Part shown: piece by piece, positions 37,648 to 46,717 of the stretch
How the letters are laid out: each line of letters begins with the position of its first letter
Position numbering within the stretch: the first letter of the stretch is position 1
From: Candidatus Neomicrothrix sp. UBA2974
GTDB lineage: Bacteria > Actinomycetota > Acidimicrobiia > Acidimicrobiales > MedAcidi-G1
DNA length: 64,000 nt
Assembly: GCA_002348705.1 (NCBI GenBank)
Contig: DEAU01000013.1
Coordinates: 123,007 to 187,006, forward strand
Direction of reading: 5' to 3'
Program-made: the position numbers and the translations under genes
Notes under the pieces: generated by a model
Told to the model about the DNA's origin: nothing
What the model saw: only the letters and a program-made list of their open reading frames with translations
Databases searched by the model: none

Positions 37648-38004
37648 TCAGCCTGCCTCAGCAGGCACCGATTTATCAGTGAGACCGCGGCGCACAACTT
37701 CGGCGTCCGGGAGACGAATGATCTTGTGCCGGACCACCTCATTACGATCCGCTAGTCGAAGAATCCGATCAGTGGAGTCCAGATTTCCAGCCTCGGTCAC
37801 TATGTCCAAGACGACGTAGAAGCCCTCCCACTTGTGATTTATCTGGTAAGCGAAGCGACGTCGACCCCATGGTTCGGAATCCAGGACCGACGCGACGCGT
37901 CCACCCTCGGACTCAATGCTCGCGGTGACCTTGTCGAGACTGGCAGAGACAGCTTCCTCATCAAGGTCGCCATCAAAGATGATCATGAGTTCGTAAGCCC
38001 GCAT
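37648..38004 (-). CDS. rpsF: 30S ribosomal protein bS6
   Basis: Small-subunit protein that pairs with bS18. It begins MRAYELMIIFDGDLDEEAV; the GTG three codons upstream is only a few bases from the AGGAGG at about 38020, so I prefer the ATG at 38004 (118 residues). The EGGRVASVLDSEPWGRRRFAYQINHKWEGFYVVL segment is typical. It is the first gene of rpsF-ssb-rpsR-rplI, preceded by a structured leader on the minus strand. Confidence 0.95.
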   Translation of the reverse strand: MRAYELMIIFDGDLDEEAVSASLDKVTASIESEGGRVASVLDSEPWGRRRFAYQINHKWEGFYVVLDIVTEAGNLDSTDRILRLADRNEVVRHKIIRLPDAEVVRRGLTDKSVPAEAG

Positions 38005-38030
38005 AGCAGGCACTCACCTCCTTTGGACTC

Positions 38031-38116
38031 GGACATCGCACTAGGCACGTCCGGGGCCCCACGGTGGGGCAGGGGTAATGGGTTGTCATCAATTCGGATC
38101 CAGCGGTCGCCCGCTG
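38031..38116 (-). promoter_or_regulatory. Structured rpsF mRNA leader, possible bS6:bS18 autoregulation site
   Basis: On the minus strand, three hairpins occur just upstream of the rpsF Shine-Dalgarno. They are CAGCGG-GCGA-CCGCTG (38101-38116, GNRA loop), GCCCCA-CCG-TGGGGC (38056-38070, with CCG as loop), and GGACGT-GC ... GC-G-ATGTCC (38031-38052). bS6:bS18 is known to repress its operon through leader RNAs with an exposed CCG. The match to that motif is plausible but unproven. Confidence 0.4.
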
Positions 38117-38285
38117 AACCAAAGGGCAACTGCAGGCTACTACCACTCCCATTTCTTAACACGGGGTGACACGAAATGGCTTCACATACACGTACATAGT
38201 CTTACAGTCACCTGTTACATCCAGCCCCAATTGAATTTAGGATGATGCGTTGTCCGAAGAGATTCGGATCCTGTGGTGACCTCAG

Positions 38286-38699
38286 CTAGCCGCCGCCAAG
38301 GGAAGTAACCCGAACGAGATGGTTCCAACCGCACGCGGAGCACACCTCAACCACGTACCCGGTCAGCGTTGCTTTCCGCGCATCTAGACGTGCCAACTCC
38401 CCAGGCGTTGAGATGCAACGCCCGTGGGCTGGCAGTCGCGGCCCGAATACGTATGTCACATGGGCCACCTCGTGGTCCTCGCATACCGGACAGATCTCAG
38501 ACGTAGCAGTACCGCACTCTGCAGCATTACGACGCAACATCGACTGTGCGTCGCATATGACTTGACGCCCCAATACCCCCCGACGCCAGCCATCAAGAGT
38601 CGTCTGACGCGCCAGACGATAATCGACGTCGGCTGGACGCCGAGCGGGCAGCAGACCCTCCGAGACCTGCCTCGCCTCGCCAGTTCGCCGACTTGCCAC
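38286..38699 (-). CDS. DUF5318 family protein
   Basis: 137 residues, GTG start. The segment VICDAQSMLRRNA, then ICPVC, YVFGPRLPAHGR, VVEVCSACGWNHLVR matches the actinobacterial DUF5318 pattern as I know it (CDA..., CPxC, WVFG, VVEVCxxCxWNHL). Two CxxC pairs suggest a zinc ribbon. Function unknown. It lies upstream of rpsF on the same strand, as in related genomes, with 280 nt in between that includes the rpsF leader. Confidence 0.8.
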   Translation of the reverse strand: MASRRTGEARQVSEGLLPARRPADVDYRLARQTTLDGWRRGVLGRQVICDAQSMLRRNAAECGTATSEICPVCEDHEVAHVTYVFGPRLPAHGRCISTPGELARLDARKATLTGYVVEVCSACGWNHLVRVTSLGGG

Positions 38700-38779
38700 G
38701 TTGACACCCTAGGCCACGGCAGCTAACGCCACCCATGGCTCAAGAAACGTGCCGCCACCCAGACCTCACATCCTTGGAC

Positions 38780-40051
38780 TTAAGCCGTTGTTGACTCCCA
38801 CCAGTCGATAAGGCGTCGCCGAGTTTCCTCCAACGGCAATAGTCCCTCCTCGACACGGAGTTCAGCCAGCCAAACCATTGCCTCACCGACCGCTGGACCC
38901 GGCCCAACGCCCAATATCTCCATGACTGTGGCCCCGTCTAGCGCCGGACCTAGATCGTCTAACTCCCCCGCCGCTCGCAGACGTTTAACCCCTTTGACCA
39001 GAGATGTCGTCGACCTGCCTAATAACTCTGCAAAGACAAGAACATCGTCAAGACGCTTACCGCAGAAGCCAGCCAGTCGGCGAATATTCGCGTCAGTCGG
39101 TTCGTCCCCCAAGACACTGATTCGATCTGATCCCTCCAGCAAAATTTGGGCTCTATCAGCATCACGTCCCGAAAGTCGCAGAGAGGAGGACAACTTGGGA
39201 AACGCCTGACTTCCACCGGCCAACTGGGCCAAGATCGCCAGACGAACAATCGGATCATTTGGCGCCTCTTTTAGAAGGCTGACGACCCGGCCTCGTTCAT
39301 AGAGAGAGAATCCAGTCAAGTCCGGCAGGATCACCGGCAAGAGGCCCATCACATCCAAAAGGTCAAATCCCCTTGACGGATCCTCAATCTCTAGGAGGCG
39401 CAACAACTCGTCACGAATCCTCTCAACTGACACGATGTCCATCCGTCCGACAAGCGACCGGGCGGCGTCTACAAGGCCCTCGGCAGCAGTCAGGGAATAG
39501 AGCGCAAGAAATCTTGCGGCACGGAGCATCCGGAGTGGATCATCCGAGAAGGAATCGCGGGGGTCCAGAGGTGTCCGTAAAACCCGATCCACGAGATCGG
39601 CCCTCCCCCCGAAGGGGTCGTGAAGGCTTCCATCCGTGACATCAACCGCCATGGCATTCACCGTGAAGTCTCTTCGGGCCAGATCGTCATAAAGCACTGT
39701 GGTGTAACGAACTACCGGCTTGCGAGAATCGCTGAGGTACGCCTCAGCTCGGTGGGTCGTAATCTCCATGTTGGTATTACTCACACGAACACCAATCGTG
39801 CCAAATCGCTCGCCCTGCAGCCACATGGCATCGGCGACGTTGGCCACTATGTCGCGGATCACGTCCGGAGTTGCATCGGTGGTTAGGTCATAGTCGGGCG
39901 TTCGGTCGACACCTAGAAGCCTGTCTCGAACCACGCCGCCGACCAGATAGAGGCGGCATCCCGCAGCTCCAAAACAATCGGCTACCGGCGCTACTGCCTC
40001 CATCAGGTCGGCGAAAGCGGGAGTCGGGGCTGAATCGATGGCGGAATGCAT
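38780..40051 (-). CDS. cca: CCA tRNA nucleotidyltransferase
   Basis: Adds CCA to tRNA 3' ends. The 423-residue form starts at ATG 40051 (a longer frame to 40087 overlaps the next gene). LYLVGGVVRDRLLG near 38 is the phosphate loop, DYDLTTDA carries the metal-binding Asp pair, and RRDFTVNAMA is the motif that follows; DDPLRMLRAARF is family-specific. The tRNA-Gly at 18379 has no encoded CCA, so this enzyme is needed. Orientation and place match pcnA near the mycobacterial origin. Confidence 0.93.
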   Translation of the reverse strand: MHSAIDSAPTPAFADLMEAVAPVADCFGAAGCRLYLVGGVVRDRLLGVDRTPDYDLTTDATPDVIRDIVANVADAMWLQGERFGTIGVRVSNTNMEITTHRAEAYLSDSRKPVVRYTTVLYDDLARRDFTVNAMAVDVTDGSLHDPFGGRADLVDRVLRTPLDPRDSFSDDPLRMLRAARFLALYSLTAAEGLVDAARSLVGRMDIVSVERIRDELLRLLEIEDPSRGFDLLDVMGLLPVILPDLTGFSLYERGRVVSLLKEAPNDPIVRLAILAQLAGGSQAFPKLSSSLRLSGRDADRAQILLEGSDRISVLGDEPTDANIRRLAGFCGKRLDDVLVFAELLGRSTTSLVKGVKRLRAAGELDDLGPALDGATVMEILGVGPGPAVGEAMVWLAELRVEEGLLPLEETRRRLIDWWESTTA

Positions 40052-40071
40052 CCCCACGTCCTCAACCGGCC

Positions 40072-41082
40072 TCACGCCACGCCGCACTGGCGGATCAACT
40101 GGTCTATAACTCTGCGAGCCTCGGGACCGGCGGTACCGGAGGCAGCCTCCGGACGGTGGTCTACACCAAGTAGTGCGGCAACCGAGGCCCCCACCGAATC
40201 GGACAGCGCAGCAAGGTCGTAGCCTCCCTCAAGAAAGGCGATCACGCGACCGGTCGATACCAAATTTGCGAGTGACCCCATCAGGTCGGCGTAATCGCCA
40301 GACGTCAAACCAAGATCTGTCAATGGATCGGCACGATGAGCGTCGAAACCGGCTGAGATCAATAGCCAATCAGGCTTGAAATTTTCGACAACTGGAACGA
40401 CTAGGGAATCCATGGCGTACCGGTAGTCGTCTCCCGCAGTGCCTGGTGGCACCGGCAGGTTGACAGTCGTGCCAATCCCAGCACCCGTTCCGACTTCATC
40501 AGCTGCACCGGTTCCCGGGTAGAGAGGCCATTGATGGCAAGAAACAAAGAGCACCCGGTCGTCACCATAGAAAGCATCCTGCGTGCCATTGCCATGGTGC
40601 GCATCTAGATCCACGATGACCACCTTCTGGCCGGCATTCGCCAGAGCCGCAGCCGCAACAGCAACATTATTCAGGAGACAGAAGCCCATCGAACGCTCCG
40701 GCATCGCGTGATGCCCGGGTGGGCGCACGGCACAAAAGGCGAAGTCCGCAACTCCCTTCTTTAACGCATCTATGGCCACCAAGCCCGCTCCCGCTGCCAA
40801 GCGGGCCGCCTCCCATGAATCCGGGCCCATGACCGTGTCCGGATCGACACGTCCTCCGCCAGCTGCATCAATCATCTCAAGACGACTCAAGTGGCTCGAC
40901 GGGTGCACGACCAGCAACTCCTCGACTTCAGCTGGCCGCGGCTCAACACGAACTAAAGCATCACCTATGTCAGCGGCCGCCAAACCTTCCCATACAGCAC
41001 TGAGGCGAGCAGGCTGTTCCGGATGTCGGGATCCAGCCTCATGGCTCAGAAACCTTTCATCAGTTACCAGAAGTGCAGACAC
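40072..41082 (-). CDS. Histone deacetylase / AcuC-family deacetylase
   Basis: Zinc-dependent deacetylase fold, 336 residues. Seen: HPEQPARLSAVW near 20, VRPPGHHA near 119 with the paired His, VIVDLDAHHGNGTQDAFY near 151 with zinc ligands Asp/His, and ISAGFDAHRADPL near 241 with the third ligand Asp. Possible substrates are acetylated polyamines or proteins; the sequence does not tell. It is divergent from the GNAT gene, separated by 26 nt. Confidence 0.9.
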   Translation of the reverse strand: MSALLVTDERFLSHEAGSRHPEQPARLSAVWEGLAAADIGDALVRVEPRPAEVEELLVVHPSSHLSRLEMIDAAGGGRVDPDTVMGPDSWEAARLAAGAGLVAIDALKKGVADFAFCAVRPPGHHAMPERSMGFCLLNNVAVAAAALANAGQKVVIVDLDAHHGNGTQDAFYGDDRVLFVSCHQWPLYPGTGAADEVGTGAGIGTTVNLPVPPGTAGDDYRYAMDSLVVPVVENFKPDWLLISAGFDAHRADPLTDLGLTSGDYADLMGSLANLVSTGRVIAFLEGGYDLAALSDSVGASVAALLGVDHRPEAASGTAGPEARRVIDQLIRQCGVA

Positions 41083-41108
41083 CTGCTGAGCGTAACCCCC
41101 CTCACCCG

Positions 41109-41921
41109 ATGGCTCCCGGGAGCGGCCGGACCGAGCCGTACCCTGTGTTCATCAATACTCCGACTAATCCTGTATTGGCTTACAGCTGCACCGAAACCGT
41201 CTTTCGGATCGCTACATGGCAAATCGACCCGCACGTTGCTCAAATAGTGGCCGTGACAGGCCCAGGCCCAACCACCGACGAGGTAGTCGATTTAGTGGAT
41301 GAACTTCGCCAACGCGGGATCCGCACTCTCATGACCTCCGCGCTTACCGCAGGCGATCAAGAGGCCTTTCGATTGGCTGGCTTCATCCCCTACGAACATC
41401 TCCTACTCCTGCACCGATCGTTGACCGTAAGAGACCAATCCTTATTTAAAAGGCGAAATCTCCTAAGCCCATCCGGGCTGCGGACACAACCGGTAAAGGT
41501 CGCCGACCGAGATGCTTTACTGACGCTGGACCAGCAGGCTTTTTCACATACCTCACCGCTGTGGCAAGTCGACCACGACACATTGGTCGAAGCAACTCGT
41601 GTTACAGACGAACACCGTTGGCGAATCGTCAGACGGTCCCGCACGAATGCTGGACCCGCCGGACACGCCCTAACCGGGCGAACTGGCACCACCGGTTTTC
41701 TCCAGCGAATAGCCGTCCATCCGGCCGCTCAGAAACGCGGAGTTGGGACAGCATTGTTAGCCGACGCTCTCCGGTGGTTAGTGCGCTCAGGCGCACGCCA
41801 TGCTTTTGTCAACACGCAACCAGACAACCTCCAGGCGAGAGCACTGTATAAACGATTTGGATTCACCATCCGACCCGATGGACTGAAAGTCCTGCGATTG
41901 AATATCGAAAGAAACTCATGA
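41109..41921 (+). CDS. GNAT-family N-acetyltransferase
   Basis: 270 residues if started at ATG 41109, 282 from ATG 41073; the upstream deacetylase gene ends its reading at 41082, so the later start avoids overlap. The C-terminal half holds a standard GNAT domain: RIAVHPAAQKRGVGTALLADALRWL is acetyl-CoA motif A, and AFVNTQPDNLQARALYKRFGF is motif B. The first half (TLMTSALTAGDQEAFRLAGF) resembles a second, degenerate GNAT lobe. It overlaps the next gene by 4 nt. Confidence 0.82.
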   Translation: MAPGSGRTEPYPVFINTPTNPVLAYSCTETVFRIATWQIDPHVAQIVAVTGPGPTTDEVVDLVDELRQRGIRTLMTSALTAGDQEAFRLAGFIPYEHLLLLHRSLTVRDQSLFKRRNLLSPSGLRTQPVKVADRDALLTLDQQAFSHTSPLWQVDHDTLVEATRVTDEHRWRIVRRSRTNAGPAGHALTGRTGTTGFLQRIAVHPAAQKRGVGTALLADALRWLVRSGARHAFVNTQPDNLQARALYKRFGFTIRPDGLKVLRLNIERNS

Positions 41922-43894
41922 GTTTTCGACGACTGATCATCTCGTTGCTCGTCCTCGTGGCTTTGGCAGTGGTTCCCAATCCATCAACCGCTGCGACCCA
42001 CGCCGATTCCCCTGGATCAGCCGGCATCGGGCTAATCGCACAAACCCCTTGGATCGCCGACAACGGAGACCTAACTCTGGAGCTCAGAATCACGGGTGAC
42101 TCCGACGACACGACCCTTCGCGTCAGCCTCTATGGAGCCATTGACCGACGTGGGCTCGCGAATCTTCACCAATTTGTCCCAACACAACCATTAGGTGAGC
42201 CCGCAGAGATTGACGCAGACATAGCCCGGAACTCAGCTGGCGTGGCTTCGTTAGTTCTAACCGTGGGAACCGAAGGGGACCTCCGATCCCGCCCTGGTGG
42301 TGTCTATCCACTGGTAGTCGAATTGGTAGACAGCCAAGGCCACGTGCTTGACCGTCTTACCACACCACTTGTCCACCTTCCGGTCGTCCCAGTCGGCGAA
42401 GCCGTCTCACACCGGCCTCTTCTGGTTGGTCTATCCGTGGACGTAATCGGACCTCCGGCATTACGTCCCGACGGCCGAACTGATGTAGACAGCTCGACTG
42501 TCCAACAGTTGGAGGGACTAATTCGCGCCGTAATTGAACACCCAGCCGTTCCAATTGACATCGGACTACCTCCTTCTACCGTGGACGGACTTGCCAGATC
42601 CGACGATCTGGCGCATGCCCAGTTGCTCACGGGCCTAGTCCGCATGGCGGAAGCCGACCGAGTCCACCTCCGATCAACCCCTTACGTGAGCGCGGACCCG
42701 ACGGCCTGGCATCGCGCGGGTCGTGCTGATGTCCATCGCGATCTACTCGACCACGCGGACCGAGCACTGACTGAACACCTTGGAGTTACTCCGGACAGAA
42801 GCGTCGCCCTACTGGGACCCACTGCAGTGCCGGAGACGCTCGATCTGCTTGCGCAACTGGGAACTGAGCGCCTGGTGGTCTCTGCAAGTCAACTCGATCC
42901 CCAACCGGTCACCGCCTCTCACGGAGCGACACACCCGGCGCGTCTAATCGATGATGTCGGAGAGGCCCGAGCGGCACTGGTCGCAGATCCTGACCTAGCA
43001 CAACACCTTGTTGACCCTCAGGGAGCTGTCTCGGCAGCGCAATTCTTACTTGCCGATTTGGCGCTTTTGGCCTGGGCCGATCCGACAGTGGCCCGCACCG
43101 CAATCATCACTACACCCAGGGGGCTACCTCTTGATGGAAACACTCTTCACCTGATGATGGGTGCTCTTCAAAATGCTCCATTCCTGAGAATCCAATCCCT
43201 TCCCGAACTGTTCGACGCCATGCAAGCCTTTGATGCCGCTGCAGCTGTCACTTATGAGTTATGGCCCGAACCAGTAACTCCAGTAGACCAACGTGCCACC
43301 GATAGGAGCTTGGCTGAGACGGCAGTGGCCGCTTACACCGCGATGCTGGGAGGACCCCATCCCGAGGCCTCAGCCCTCAACGACTTGCTGGAAGTCACCG
43401 CAGCAGCCGAACTAGACACTGACGCACTCCGCGCGTACTTGGACACTGTCTACGCCCGAGTTTCCGACGTGTTGGACGCCTTTACCACTCCAACCGATCA
43501 GAACGTACGCCTCACTGGACGCCGGGCTGACGTGCCGTTCACAGTGCATAATGGCTTGAACACCCCTGCCCGCGTGGTGGTAGTCCTCCAGAGCGACGGT
43601 CGTCTGGAGTTTCCCGAGAGCGAAACCCTTGAAGTAATTCTCGAACCGGGACGGAATCGACTCGCCCTCCCTGTTCAAGCCCGAACCTCCGGCGCGGCGC
43701 GGCTTCAGGTCACCATCAGGTCACCTGACGAAGCCCGGCTTCTTCAGTTGAGATCCACGAATCTCGTGGTAAGGACTACCAGCCTCCCAGGCGTCGGAGT
43801 CGCCCTATTTGTCGGAGCCCTCGCCGTGCTAGCCATCTGGTGGATCCGGGCAACGCGAGTACGCTCGCGGCCAATACCTCCAGACGCCAACTGA
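41918..43894 (+). CDS. Secreted/membrane-anchored protein, DUF6049-like (Rv3909 position)
   Basis: 658 residues. An N-terminal signal (about residues 5-26, ISLLVLVALAVVPNPSTAA) and one C-terminal membrane helix (GVALFVGALAVLAIWWI) followed by a basic tail make it an extracytoplasmic protein anchored at its end. The middle has immunoglobulin-like strands and several Asp/His-rich segments without a catalytic motif I recognise. Mycobacterium has a similar large protein (Rv3909, next to murJ) at this spot; murJ is not here. Function unknown. Confidence 0.7.
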   Translation: MSFRRLIISLLVLVALAVVPNPSTAATHADSPGSAGIGLIAQTPWIADNGDLTLELRITGDSDDTTLRVSLYGAIDRRGLANLHQFVPTQPLGEPAEIDADIARNSAGVASLVLTVGTEGDLRSRPGGVYPLVVELVDSQGHVLDRLTTPLVHLPVVPVGEAVSHRPLLVGLSVDVIGPPALRPDGRTDVDSSTVQQLEGLIRAVIEHPAVPIDIGLPPSTVDGLARSDDLAHAQLLTGLVRMAEADRVHLRSTPYVSADPTAWHRAGRADVHRDLLDHADRALTEHLGVTPDRSVALLGPTAVPETLDLLAQLGTERLVVSASQLDPQPVTASHGATHPARLIDDVGEARAALVADPDLAQHLVDPQGAVSAAQFLLADLALLAWADPTVARTAIITTPRGLPLDGNTLHLMMGALQNAPFLRIQSLPELFDAMQAFDAAAAVTYELWPEPVTPVDQRATDRSLAETAVAAYTAMLGGPHPEASALNDLLEVTAAAELDTDALRAYLDTVYARVSDVLDAFTTPTDQNVRLTGRRADVPFTVHNGLNTPARVVVVLQSDGRLEFPESETLEVILEPGRNRLALPVQARTSGAARLQVTIRSPDEARLLQLRSTNLVVRTTSLPGVGVALFVGALAVLAIWWIRATRVRSRPIPPDAN

Positions 43895-43941
43895 TCGGAC
43901 CTCCCGACAGCAGATCAGGAGGGCATTATCAAGGAGGAGTC

Positions 43942-44784
43942 ATGACCGTCCGGATCGTCACCGACAGCGCCTGTGACCTAACCCCCGAGGAATGTTCCAC
44001 TCACGGGATCGACGTCGTCCCGTTGAGCATAAGCTTCGGCGATCAGGTCTTCTTAGACCGCGACGAGCTAGCCGTAGACGATTTCTACCGGCGTATGGCG
44101 ACCAGCGAAGACCTGCCCCAGACGGCGGCACCAGCACCCGGCGCTTTCGTCGAGGTGTTCCGACAACGCCTAGTTGAGGGCTACGACGCCGTGGTCTGTA
44201 TCAACCTGTCCAGCGGTGTCTCAGCCACTATGGAGTCTTCAGAGTTGGCGCGGCGCGAAGTTGCTGACGAGGGAGATGTGCGGATCGTAGATAGTCGGTC
44301 GGTAACCGCCGGCCTCGGAACCATGGTGCTAGCTGCTGCACGGGCTGCCTCCAATGGTGCTTCGGCCGACGAAGTGGTGGCCCTAGTAGAGGACCTTCGA
44401 GGACGGACCCGCGTTTACGGGGCCATTGACACCCTGGAAAACCTCAAGAAGGGTGGCCGAATTGGCAACGCTCAGGCCTTGCTAGGTTCGATGCTCTCCA
44501 TCAAGCCACTGATTGACATAAGTACTGGCGTCGTGGAGGAGGCGGGACGGCAACGGACCCGGAGGAAATCGCTTGTCTGGCTTCGCGACAAAGTCGCTGA
44601 GCACGCTGACGAAATCGAATCACTTTCGGTGATGCATGCCCAAGCCGATGACATTGAAGACCTGACCTCAATGCTCGGCGACCTGATCGACCCAACAATC
44701 ATTCGAGTTGGAGTCATCGGACCCGTAGTGGCAAGCCACGGCGGACCAGGCGTTATCGGGCTCTGTTTCACTCTTTCAGGTTGA
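43942..44784 (+). CDS. DegV family fatty-acid-binding protein
   Basis: 280 residues from the ATG at 43942, which has AAGGAGGA 5-6 nt upstream. Family start TVRIVTDSACDLTPEE; SSGVSATMESSELA, VRIVDSRSVTAGLGTMV, and ENLKKGGRIG near 170, all typical of DegV. DegV proteins present bound fatty acids to the FakA kinase; no fakA is in the window. It follows the DUF6049-like gene. Confidence 0.92.
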   Translation: MTVRIVTDSACDLTPEECSTHGIDVVPLSISFGDQVFLDRDELAVDDFYRRMATSEDLPQTAAPAPGAFVEVFRQRLVEGYDAVVCINLSSGVSATMESSELARREVADEGDVRIVDSRSVTAGLGTMVLAAARAASNGASADEVVALVEDLRGRTRVYGAIDTLENLKKGGRIGNAQALLGSMLSIKPLIDISTGVVEEAGRQRTRRKSLVWLRDKVAEHADEIESLSVMHAQADDIEDLTSMLGDLIDPTIIRVGVIGPVVASHGGPGVIGLCFTLSG

Positions 44785-44842
44785 ATTATCCCAATTCGGA
44801 GTCTCTAAGAGGGCCGTCAGAACCGGTCGGTAGGCTCAAGTT

Positions 44843-45202
44843 ATGACCGCTTCCGGCAGAGAAAGTGTGGCCGCTAACGTCTCCGACGAATCAAAACCGG
44901 GACCCCGATCTCCGGCCGATGATCTCTCCAACGACTGGGTTACAAGCCTTGTAGACCGCTTCGTTGCAACCGTAGAAAACATCCGTCGCGCTACTACACA
45001 ACCCATTTTGACAATGGCCCGTGGATTGGTCTACGGGATCTTGATCCTGGCCTGCGTGTTTACCGCCCTAATTCTCGCGGGCATCGGGCTGTTCCGTCTT
45101 CTCGACGTGGTCGTACCCGGAGAGAGCTGGTCCGCCCATCTCATCCTGGGTAGCGCATTCTGTGCCTTAGGTGGGCTTCTTTGGTCGCGCAGGAGCGACT
45201 GA
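44843..45202 (+). CDS. Small membrane protein, holin-superfamily-like
   Basis: 119 residues. A polar 60-residue N-terminus precedes two hydrophobic helices (GLVYGILILACVFTALILAGI and LILGSAFCALGGLLW). I do not recognise a specific family; a resemblance to the actinobacterial phage-holin-III-like proteins is weak. TAGGCT at 44831-44836 lies 6 nt before the ATG, so the transcript may be leaderless. It is upstream of trxB by 27 nt. Confidence 0.65.
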   Translation: MTASGRESVAANVSDESKPGPRSPADDLSNDWVTSLVDRFVATVENIRRATTQPILTMARGLVYGILILACVFTALILAGIGLFRLLDVVVPGESWSAHLILGSAFCALGGLLWSRRSD

Positions 45203-45229
45203 ACGTACCGGCGTCCCCGAGGAGGAACT

Positions 45230-46189
45230 GTGTCTCATCACCAAGTCATCATCATTGGCTCTGGGCCGGCTGGTCTGACTGCCGCCATTTACACCGCCCG
45301 AGCCGACCTGGCGCCACTAGTCATTGAGGGCGAGCCGTCTTCCGATAGCGACCAGCCAGGAGGTCAACTCATGCTGACCACTGAGGTGGAGAACTTCCCC
45401 GGCTTCCCAGAGGGGGTCATGGGTCCACAGTTGATGACCGATATGCGCTCTCAGGCGACACGGTTTGGTGCAGAAATCGTCACGGCCAAAGTTTCGCGGG
45501 TGGATTTCAGTGAACGTCCGTTTTCTATCTGGATCGGTAATCCAGAAATGACCGAACCGACTCACACCGCCGACACCGTGATCGTCTCGACAGGGGCCCG
45601 CTCAGTCATGCTTGGCCTAGAAGCCGAACAGCGCCTAATAGGCCACGGTCTATCCACGTGCGCTACTTGCGATGGCTTTTTCTTCCGCGATCAGGAAATT
45701 GCTGTCGTCGGAGGAGGAGATTCGGCCCTTGAGGAGGCGGGCTTTCTCACAAAATTTGCTTCCAAGGTGACAATCGTCCACCGTCGCGACGAACTTCGAG
45801 CTTCAAAGATCATGCAGAACAGAGCTTTCGACAACCCGAAAATCGAGTTCTTATGGAACACCATTGTTGATGACATCCTCGGCGAATCAAAGGTCGAAGG
45901 TCTCGCTGTCCGAGACACTCTCACGGGAGAGGCCCGGACGCTCGCGGTGACCGGCGTGTTCATCGCGATAGGGCATCGCCCCAACACCGACCTTTTCGCT
46001 GACCAGTTGGACATGGACGAGGCTGGATATCTAGTCACCGGTGCAGACCGCTCAACAACAAATATCGAGGGTGTCTTCGCCTGTGGCGACGTGCAGGACC
46101 ACACCTATCGGCAAGCCATTACTGCAGCAGCCTCCGGTTGTATGGCTGCAATTGACGCCGAGCGATGGCTGGAGAGTTCTAGCGACTGA
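45230..46189 (+). CDS. trxB: Thioredoxin reductase
   Basis: NADPH-dependent reductase of thioredoxin, 319 residues. FAD loop GSGPAGLTAAIYTARA near 10, redox pair in CATCDG near 143-146, NADPH loop GGGDSALEEAGFL, and C-terminal GVFACGDVQD. GTG start with GAGGAGG 5 nt upstream. The next gene, trxA, is its substrate. Confidence 0.97.
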   Translation: MSHHQVIIIGSGPAGLTAAIYTARADLAPLVIEGEPSSDSDQPGGQLMLTTEVENFPGFPEGVMGPQLMTDMRSQATRFGAEIVTAKVSRVDFSERPFSIWIGNPEMTEPTHTADTVIVSTGARSVMLGLEAEQRLIGHGLSTCATCDGFFFRDQEIAVVGGGDSALEEAGFLTKFASKVTIVHRRDELRASKIMQNRAFDNPKIEFLWNTIVDDILGESKVEGLAVRDTLTGEARTLAVTGVFIAIGHRPNTDLFADQLDMDEAGYLVTGADRSTTNIEGVFACGDVQDHTYRQAITAAASGCMAAIDAERWLESSSD

Positions 46190-46300
46190 CAACGCCTACG
46201 ATCAGGCCACGCGCCCAGCACTTTCGGGGGCTACCCAAGTATCCGGAATACAACTACACGAACGAACGTCCCCTTTGGGACCCGAGAAAAGCGAGACCCA

Positions 46301-46627
46301 ATGACTGGTGCCATCAGCGACCTGTCCGAAAATACTTTCGATGAAGAGATCGGCTCGGCCACTGAGCCCGTCCTAGTCGACTTCTGGGCTGAGTGGTGTG
46401 GCCCCTGCAAAATGATCACGCCGATCTTGGAAGAAATCGCCGTCGAACAGGAAGGTGCCTTGCGAGTTGCAAAGGTCAATGTCGACGACGCACCTGATCT
46501 AGCTCGACGGTTCGAGGTAATGAGCATCCCGACCCTCATTCTCTTTAGTAATGGACAGCCCGCCACACGGATAGTTGGCGCCAAAGGCAAGCCCCAATTG
46601 CTTGAGGAGTTGGCCCCGCACCTCTAG
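46301..46627 (+). CDS. trxA: Thioredoxin
   Basis: 108 residues. FWAEWCGPCK with redox Cys33 and Cys36, the buried Asp in LVDFW, and the cis-Pro in SIPTLILF. The usual thioredoxin length. It starts 111 nt after trxB and belongs to the same locus. No Shine-Dalgarno is obvious before the ATG. Confidence 0.97.
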   Translation: MTGAISDLSENTFDEEIGSATEPVLVDFWAEWCGPCKMITPILEEIAVEQEGALRVAKVNVDDAPDLARRFEVMSIPTLILFSNGQPATRIVGAKGKPQLLEELAPHL

Positions 46628-46717
46628 TCGGTCGCCGACCGGTCAGCAGTCGGGTCCCCGGCCCAACGGGTACGTTGGCTTACAACCAAACCACCAACTA
46701 GGTCGATTTACCCAGCT

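Noticed and set aside
46628..46660. Hairpin CGGTC-GCC-GACCG after trxA as a terminator
   Set aside because: A short stem without a T-run; too weak to call an intrinsic terminator.
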